Shown in pieces: positions 59,010-64,000 of a stretch of DNA of 64,000 nucleotides (its first letter is position 1; each line of letters opens with the position of its first letter). Origin of the DNA: Streptomyces tanashiensis (lineage in GTDB: Bacteria > Actinomycetota > Actinomycetes > Streptomycetales > Streptomycetaceae). The stretch lies in the NCBI RefSeq assembly GCF_014648895.1, contig NZ_BMRZ01000003.1, forward strand, positions 1-64,000, given 5' to 3'. The notes under the pieces were generated by a model. It did no database searches and was not told the DNA's origin. It saw only the letters and a program-made list of their open reading frames with translations. The translations under genes were made by a program, and so were the position numbers.

Positions 59010-61037
59010 ATGACGATGGACGGCGCGGACGGAGCCGGTGGTGCCGACGCGCTGCTCACGGTCCTCGAACTACTCGCCCGGCAGGCCCCGCCCGCCCGCT
59101 TCGACAGCCTCGTCGACGAGGCCCGGCGCACCGGACTGACCGGCGAGGAACTCGACCGCCTGGAGCGGGCCGTGAGACTCGCCGGCGAGATCCACACCGG
59201 ACGCGCCCGCGACGCCCGCCGCGAGGCCGGACTCACCACCCTCACCGACACCGCCCGCGACCTCACCCTCTCCTACGACCTCGACAGCCTGCTCCGCGTC
59301 ATCACCCGCCGCGCCCGGCGGCTCCTCGGCGCCGACCTCGCGTACGTCACCCTGCGCGGCCCGCACGGCGCCTGCTACGTCCACACCACCGAAGGGTCCC
59401 GCGCCGCGACCGGCCCCGGCCCGCGCCTCACCCCCGGACTCCGGATCGCCGAGGGCTACGGACTCGGCGGCGCCGTCCAGCTCCACGGCGAACCCGTCTG
59501 GACCGCCGACTACCTCGCCGACGAACGCTTCGCCCCCTCAGGCTCCCTCGACGCCGGCGTCCACGCCCCGGCCTTCGACGAGTCCGCCGAGTCCGCCCTG
59601 CGCTCCGAGGGACTCCACGCGATCGTCGCCGCGCCGCTGCGCAGCGGGGACACCGTCATCGGCGCCCTCCACGGGGCGGACCGGCGCGTCCGCCACCACA
59701 CCCCGGAGGAGATCGCGCTCCTCGCGGGGCTCGCCGACCTCGCCGCCCTCGCCGTCGAGAAGGCCGGCCTCCTCGACCGCACCCGGGCCGAGGTCTCCGA
59801 ACTGGAGCGCGACAGCTCCCGGGTGCGCACCAGCCTCACCCGGATGCGGCACGTCAGCGAGGCCCACGGCCGCATCATGAACCTCGTCCTCGCCGGCGGC
59901 GACCTGCCCAACGTGGCCAAGGCGGCCGCCGACGCCCTCGACGCCACCGTGCTGATCCGCGACCCCGGCGGCCGTCCCCTCGCCGCCGCCGGAGACATAC
60001 CCGGCCTCGACGAGGACGCCGTCGCCAAGGCCTCCCTCGACGCCCACGCCCGCCGCCGCCCGGTCCTCGCCGACGACGACACCTGGGTCGCACCGGTCAT
60101 CGCCGGTTCCGAGGACCTCGGCGGGCTCGTCATCCGCGCCGCCGGCGGACTCACCGGCGAGGACGAACGCCTCCTCGAACTCGCCGCCCAGTCCGTCGCC
60201 TTCCTCCTCCTGATGCGCCGCTCCACGGCCGTCGCCGAAGGACCCGTCCGCGACGAACTCCTCGACGACCTCATCGCCGACCCGCCGCACGCACCGCAGC
60301 AGATCGCCCAGCGGGCCCGCCGCCTCGGCGTCGACCTGCGCAAACCCCACGTCCTCGTGCTCGCCCGCCCCGAGGGCGGCGAGCAGGGCCGGGCGGTCGT
60401 GTGGGCGTCCTCGTACGCGTACCGCCTCTCCGGCCTCAAGACCGTGCAGGGCGGCTGCATCGTGCTGCTGCTCCCCGGCATCGACGCCTCGGAGGCCGCC
60501 AAGGCCGTCGCCGCCGAACTGTCCCCGCTGCTCGGGCACCCCGTCTCCGTCGCCGCCGCCGGACCCGCCCAGAGCCCGGACGGCATCGGACGGATCCACC
60601 AGGAGGCCGGCCGCTGCCTGGACGCGATGAGCGCGCTCGGCGGCACCGGATCGGCCGCCTCCGTGCAGGACCTCGGCTTCCTCGGACTGCTGCTCTCCGA
60701 CGACAACGACGTCGACGGCTTCGTCGAGGCGGCGATCGGACCCGTACTGGACTACGACGCCGAGCGGTTCACCGACCTCACCCACACCCTGGAGGCGTAC
60801 TTCGCCTCGGGCGGCAGCCCCACGAACGCGGCCGAGGCGCTCCACGTCCACCCCAACACGGTCTCCCGCCGGCTGGAACGGATCGGCGAACTCCTCGGCC
60901 CCGAATGGCAGAAGCCCGGCCAGGTCCTGGAGGTCCAGCTGGCGCTGCGCCTCCAGCGCACCCGGGAGGTCCTGGCCCGCGGACGCGCGACGGCGGACCC
61001 GGCCCGGCAGCCGGGCCCGCCCGAGCGCAGTACGTGA
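59010..61037 (+). CDS. GAF-domain PucR family transcriptional regulator
   Basis: A 675-residue protein. A GAF domain lies at about 70-245 (ARRLLGADLAYVTLRGPHGACYVH, GYGLGGAVQLHGEPVWTADYLA and AAPLRSGDTVIGALHGADR). A PucR-like middle follows, and a C-terminal helix-turn-helix (GGSPTNAAEALHVHPNTVSRRLERIGELLG, split across about 610-640). The GAF domain could bind a small ligand or tetrapyrrole. ATG 59010 is preceded by GGGGGCAGGGG and keeps the promoter outside the gene. It is downstream of SARP but has its own promoter. Targets unknown. Confidence 0.9.
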   Translation: MTMDGADGAGGADALLTVLELLARQAPPARFDSLVDEARRTGLTGEELDRLERAVRLAGEIHTGRARDARREAGLTTLTDTARDLTLSYDLDSLLRVITRRARRLLGADLAYVTLRGPHGACYVHTTEGSRAATGPGPRLTPGLRIAEGYGLGGAVQLHGEPVWTADYLADERFAPSGSLDAGVHAPAFDESAESALRSEGLHAIVAAPLRSGDTVIGALHGADRRVRHHTPEEIALLAGLADLAALAVEKAGLLDRTRAEVSELERDSSRVRTSLTRMRHVSEAHGRIMNLVLAGGDLPNVAKAAADALDATVLIRDPGGRPLAAAGDIPGLDEDAVAKASLDAHARRRPVLADDDTWVAPVIAGSEDLGGLVIRAAGGLTGEDERLLELAAQSVAFLLLMRRSTAVAEGPVRDELLDDLIADPPHAPQQIAQRARRLGVDLRKPHVLVLARPEGGEQGRAVVWASSYAYRLSGLKTVQGGCIVLLLPGIDASEAAKAVAAELSPLLGHPVSVAAAGPAQSPDGIGRIHQEAGRCLDAMSALGGTGSAASVQDLGFLGLLLSDDNDVDGFVEAAIGPVLDYDAERFTDLTHTLEAYFASGGSPTNAAEALHVHPNTVSRRLERIGELLGPEWQKPGQVLEVQLALRLQRTREVLARGRATADPARQPGPPERST

Positions 61038-61065
61038 CCGACGGAACCCGCCGGCCGGCCGGGGA

Positions 61066-62328
61066 TCAGCTCGCCGAGCGCCCCGCGCCGTAGCCCGTCC
61101 CGTACGCCGCGTCCCAGCCGCCGGCCATGACCGTCGCCGCGTGGGCCGCCGAGGCCAGCGTGATGTGACGGTGCCAGCCACGGAACGAACGGCCCACGAA
61201 GTCCCGCAGCCCCGCCCCCTCGCCGACCTCCGCGAAGTCCCGCTCCACCCGGCGGGCGAGCTTCGTGATCCGCACCAGCGAACCCACCGGAGAGCCCGTC
61301 AGATCGCTGATCCACACCCGGGCCGGGGCCCGGCGCGGGTCGTCCCACTCACCGAGCAGCACGAGCGGACGCATCCGCTCCCCGCCCGGCGAGGGCAGCG
61401 CCACCCGGACGGCCGTCGCCAGCGAGGTCCGCGAGGTCCGCGCCCCCGCCACCGTGTCCACCCAGCTCACCGGCCTGCGCAGTCCCTTGAGCGACTCCAG
61501 GATCTGCACGGCGGACAGCGGGCCGGCTCCGAAGCCCGGCAGCGAACGGTCGGCGATCGCCAGCCGGGAGCCCGGGTTGATCCGCGCCACCACCGGCACG
61601 CCCGCCCCGGCGAGCCGCGTCAGGGCAGCCCGCCCCGCACCGCCCCGGATGTCGAGCAGCACCGGCTTGCGGGTGACGTCGGACCAGCGGGCGGTGTCGA
61701 GCGCCGCCGCGACCGCGCACTCCTCCAGGGTCTCCTCACCGGCCTCCTGGGGGACCTCCGCGCGGTCACGCCGCGTGCGGTCGTTCACCCAGGGATCCGG
61801 CAGGAAGAGCCGCCAGTTGACGGGCACGCTCAGCTCGTCGCTCGCGAACCACACCCCGAACGCCTGCTGCCCGTGGAAGACCTGGCCGCGCTCCGGGTCG
61901 AAACGCCGGTCCACGCCCACCGAGTGCTCCCCGGCCTTCGGGATCGGCATCGGCCGCACCACCCACGCCTGCGGGCAGCTGTTCCGCTCCAGGTACCGGG
62001 CCAGCGCGGCCCGCATGGGCTGCCAGTCCCAGGTGGAGCTGGACACGAAGTGGTGCAGGCTCTGCTCGGCCGCCGGCCCGCCGATCTGGGCGGCGATGTT
62101 ACGGATCGACTTGCGGCCCTGCGCCGTGAGCAGACCGTGCAGATACTGCTCGGCCTTCAGGCGCTGATCGCGGCGCGGGAAGCCGGAGAACAGCGCGGCA
62201 CACAGCTCGGCGTAGACGTCCTCGCGCGAATCGGCCGCGCCGCCGGAGGACCTGACGACGCCCAGGGGCACGGCCGGGGACACGGCCCCGGTGGCGGTCC
62301 TGCGCTTGGTTGCGACGGATGTACTCAC
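61066..62328 (-). CDS. IS701-type transposase homologue, probably domesticated
   Basis: A 420-residue protein clearly related to IS701-family DDE transposases: KAGEHSVGVDRRF, VPVNWRLFLPDPWVND, a D in PVLLDIRGG and a C-terminal LARRVERDF...GRSFRGWHRHITLASAAHA. Real IS701 transposases have an Asp-Asp dipeptide before the SVGV region (VIDDTGF); here the text is WVVRPMPIPKAG, so the first catalytic residues are lost. I saw no terminal inverted repeats or target duplication around it. It may be a non-mobile cellular protein. The GTG start has AGGAG upstream. Orthologues should be checked for conserved synteny. Confidence 0.7.
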   Translation of the reverse strand: MSTSVATKRRTATGAVSPAVPLGVVRSSGGAADSREDVYAELCAALFSGFPRRDQRLKAEQYLHGLLTAQGRKSIRNIAAQIGGPAAEQSLHHFVSSSTWDWQPMRAALARYLERNSCPQAWVVRPMPIPKAGEHSVGVDRRFDPERGQVFHGQQAFGVWFASDELSVPVNWRLFLPDPWVNDRTRRDRAEVPQEAGEETLEECAVAAALDTARWSDVTRKPVLLDIRGGAGRAALTRLAGAGVPVVARINPGSRLAIADRSLPGFGAGPLSAVQILESLKGLRRPVSWVDTVAGARTSRTSLATAVRVALPSPGGERMRPLVLLGEWDDPRRAPARVWISDLTGSPVGSLVRITKLARRVERDFAEVGEGAGLRDFVGRSFRGWHRHITLASAAHAATVMAGGWDAAYGTGYGAGRSAS

Positions 62329-62737
62329 GACACTCCTGCCCGAAGGTTGCGCAGCTCCCTCCCGCTGCTCCACCACCCTCACCCGCCCCCGCCCACCGGG
62401 ACGAGGTGTACCCGGCACCCGAATCGGCCGCCGGATGGTGGCCCGGCCACCTCCCGCCGTGTCTCCGCAGGTCAGAGCCGTCTCCGCCACCCCGTCACAG
62501 ACCCCTGTCATGGCATCCCGGAATACCCCGGCCCCGCCCCGCCCATACCCCGAGGGGGGATCTGACAGACTCGCCGGCCGGGCTTTGACCCGTCGCACGG
62601 AGTGGCCGGACCATCGCAGAGCGAGGCTGCACGGGCCGGACCGCGGTTAATGCCCCAGGCCGGGGACCGCGCCTGTGCGCCTCGCCTTCACCCCGCCACG
62701 GGCGCCGCCCCGCGGTCTCCCGCGTGCCCCGCTCTCG
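62329..62737. other. Gene-free interval upstream of crcB
   Basis: About 410 bp without a credible gene. It holds ATACCCCGAGGGGGGAT (62545-62561), which is loosely like a CsoR box but lacks the TATA flanks, and the final promoter element for crcB (next entry). No fluoride-riboswitch pseudoknot was recognised. Confidence 0.45.
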
Positions 62738-62743
62738 TAACCT
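62738..62743 (+). promoter_or_regulatory. -10 box of a probable leaderless crcB promoter
   Basis: TAACCT ends 6 nt before the ATG at 62750 and no ribosome-binding site is present. Confidence 0.35.
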
Positions 62744-62749
62744 GGGCGC

Positions 62750-63166
62750 ATGGGGCTGCGCAAGGAACTGCCGGTCGTCGCGGTGGTCGCCGTCGGCGGC
62801 TCCCTCGGCGCGGCCGCGCGCTACGGCGCCGGGCTCGCCTGGCCCACCCCCGACGGAGCCTTCCCCTGGACGGTGTTCACCGTCAACGCGAGCGGCTGCG
62901 CGGTGCTCGGCGTCCTCATGGTGCTCCTCACCGAGACCACGACCGCCCCGCACCCGCTGCTGCGGCCCTTCCTCGGCACCGGCTTCTGCGGCGGGTTCAC
63001 CACCTTCTCCACGTACAGCCTCGACACCCAGCGGCTGTTGAGCGCGGGCGACACGGCGCGGGGCCTCCTCTACCTGGGCGGGACCCTGGTCACCGCCCTC
63101 GCCGCCGTGTGGGCGGGGGTCACCGCCGCCCGGCTGCTCGTGAGCGGCCGGGGGAGACACGCGTGA
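62750..63166 (+). CDS. crcB1: Fluoride efflux transporter CrcB/Fluc, subunit 1
   Basis: A 138-residue protein with four membrane helices and the CrcB pattern: GGSLGAAARYGAGL (about 13-26), FTVNASGCAVLGVLM (TVN motif), GFCGGFTTFSTYSLDT (fluoride path) and a C-terminal helix. Fluc proteins expel F- as a dual-topology or hetero-dimer. Its stop overlaps the start of a second crcB (GTGA), so the pair is probably co-translated into a heterodimer. Confidence 0.92.
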   Translation: MGLRKELPVVAVVAVGGSLGAAARYGAGLAWPTPDGAFPWTVFTVNASGCAVLGVLMVLLTETTTAPHPLLRPFLGTGFCGGFTTFSTYSLDTQRLLSAGDTARGLLYLGGTLVTALAAVWAGVTAARLLVSGRGRHA

Positions 63167-63519
63167 ACTGGCTGCTCGTCGTGGCCGGGGCCGCCGTCGG
63201 CGCCCCCCTGCGCTATCTCACCGACCGCGCCGTGCAGGCCCGTCACCACCCGGTCTTCCCCTGGGGGACCTTCGTCGTCAACGTCGCGGGATCGTTCGTC
63301 CTCGGTCTCCTGACCGGCGTCTCCTCCGCGCAGGCGCACCTGCTGCTCGGCACGGGCCTGTGCGGGGCGCTGACGACGTACTCCACCTTCTCGTACGAGA
63401 CGTTCCGGCTGTACGAGAACGGCGCGAAGGGCTACGCGGCCCTGAACGCGGCCGGAAGCCTGGCCGCCGGACTCGGAGCCGTCTGGCTGGGAGTGGAGGC
63501 GGCGGCCGGGCTCCGCTGA
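63163..63519 (+). CDS. crcB2: Fluoride efflux transporter CrcB/Fluc, subunit 2
   Basis: A 118-residue CrcB with the motifs GAPLRYLTDRAVQ, FPWGTFVVNVAGSFVLG and LCGALTTYSTFSYETFRL. The GTG start overlaps the stop of crcB1 and a GGGGGAGAC ribosome-binding site lies upstream. Its length is normal for Fluc subunits. Confidence 0.92.
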   Translation: MNWLLVVAGAAVGAPLRYLTDRAVQARHHPVFPWGTFVVNVAGSFVLGLLTGVSSAQAHLLLGTGLCGALTTYSTFSYETFRLYENGAKGYAALNAAGSLAAGLGAVWLGVEAAAGLR

Positions 63520-63527
63520 CCTGCGGC

Positions 63528-64000
63528 TCAGGCGGTGATCCAGTCGCTGGTCGCGATCACCGGCTGGACGCCGTCACGGTGGATGGTGCCCTCGATCAGG
63601 CCGTACATCCGGTCCGCCGCGAAGTACACCTCGTTGTCGTTCTTCAGCCCGAACGGCTCCAGGTCCACCAGGAAGTGGTGCTTGTTCGGCAGGTTGAGCC
63701 GGACCTCGTTGACCGTGGAGACGTGGTCCAGGACCCGGTCCGCCATCGCGTGCAGGGTCTGCTGGAGGGAGTAGCTGTACGTCTCCGCGAACGCCTCCAG
63801 CATGTGGCGCCGCACCTTCGCGTACGAGGCGTCCCAGTCGTGCTCCGCGTTCGCCGCGGCCGGGGCCGAGTTCGCCCAGCGGGCGGTCACCTTGGTGGCC
63901 AGGATCCGGTCGTACGCCTCCTGGAGCGTCGTGTACCTGTCCTTGATGAAGCCGTGGAACTCGGAGTTGGTCGAGTTCATCACCGTCAGCTCCTTGAGGC
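63528..64000 (-). CDS. Urate oxidase (uricase), N-terminus beyond right edge
   Basis: About 157 residues of the C-terminal half of uricase: KELTVMNSTNSEFHGFIKDRYTTL, split across the right edge region (the NSTNSEFHGF element binds urate), FAETYSYSLQQTLHAMADRVL, VNEVRLNLPNKHHFLVDLEPFGLKNDNEVYFAADRMYGLI (split) and the end DWITA. It oxidises urate to 5-hydroxyisourate in purine breakdown. The start lies past the window's right edge. Converges on crcB2 with an 8-bp gap. Confidence 0.93.
   Translation of the reverse strand, partial: LKELTVMNSTNSEFHGFIKDRYTTLQEAYDRILATKVTARWANSAPAAANAEHDWDASYAKVRRHMLEAFAETYSYSLQQTLHAMADRVLDHVSTVNEVRLNLPNKHHFLVDLEPFGLKNDNEVYFAADRMYGLIEGTIHRDGVQPVIATSDWITA

Noticed and set aside
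62545..62561. ATACCCCGAGGGGGGAT upstream of the transposase-like gene as a CsoR site
   Set aside because: The C and G tracts match, but the second flank lacks TAT and there is no copper gene here. Chance in GC-rich DNA is likely.
62600..62749. Fluoride riboswitch before crcB
   Set aside because: I could not find the conserved pseudoknot elements, and a -10 box 6 nt before the ATG points to a leaderless transcript.

Overview
The window reads as a chromosomal segment of a Streptomyces-type actinomycete. The DNA is very GC-rich, coding thirds are strongly G/C in third position, GTG starts and GTGA/ATGA stop-start overlaps are common, and several gene orders are typical of Streptomyces (citrate synthase beside a RecD-like helicase; a carboxylase beta subunit divergent from a TetR regulator). 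I see no rRNA or tRNA gene, no CRISPR array, no prophage and no intact insertion sequence. Both edges cut a gene: a methylcrotonyl-CoA-carboxylase-type subunit at the left and urate oxidase at the right.

Layout. 1-5 kb: acyl-CoA metabolism (carboxylase subunit, TetR with two operator-like palindromes, phosphatase-like protein, and an acyl-CoA dehydrogenase / TesB thioesterase / CDF metal exporter operon). 5-8.4 kb: a membrane-anchored XRE protein, a small secreted protein and a PucR regulator. 8.5-12.9 kb: sodium/solute symporter, ureohydrolase (agmatinase family) and a ThDP enzyme, together suggesting catabolism of arginine or a guanidino compound. 13-17.7 kb: a small orphan gene with a TTA codon, and a single-chain heterodimer-like ABC exporter. 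18-22 kb: secreted S37 tripeptidyl aminopeptidase and a GH3 beta-N-acetylhexosaminidase, separated by a 205-bp inverted repeat. 22-23 kb: fused remnants of a LysR gene and an EamA transporter gene, then a P-loop kinase. 23-27.5 kb: a LacI regulator divergent from an uncharacterised Gfo/Idh - DUF993 - sugar isomerase operon. 27.6-31.3 kb: RecD2-like helicase and citrate synthase.

31.6-34.2 kb: copZ-copA copper efflux with a CsoR-type operator. 34.2-39.5 kb: PrsW-type protease, CPA2 antiporter and a TetR/MMPL divergent pair. 39.5-43.5 kb: three tandem paralogues, each a secreted N-terminal domain followed by five tachylectin-like blades. 44-50.3 kb: myo-inositol catabolism (iolE divergent from iolC-iolB-iolD-mmsA). 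50.3-54.4 kb: a GNAT acetyltransferase, then a secreted S15-like hydrolase fused through one membrane helix to an ABC ATPase, with its permease. 54.4-61 kb: LuxR-type regulator, VWA lipoprotein, DUF1772 protein, a SARP regulator and a GAF/PucR regulator. 61-64 kb: a degenerate IS701-type transposase homologue, a fluoride channel pair (crcB1-crcB2) and urate oxidase.

The most unusual items are the hydrolase-ABC ATPase fusion, the three-gene propeller array, the large dispersed-palindrome inverted repeat, the likely domesticated transposase, the divergent-pair deletion scar and the DUF993 operon. All functional names come from motif recognition by eye; no database search was possible.
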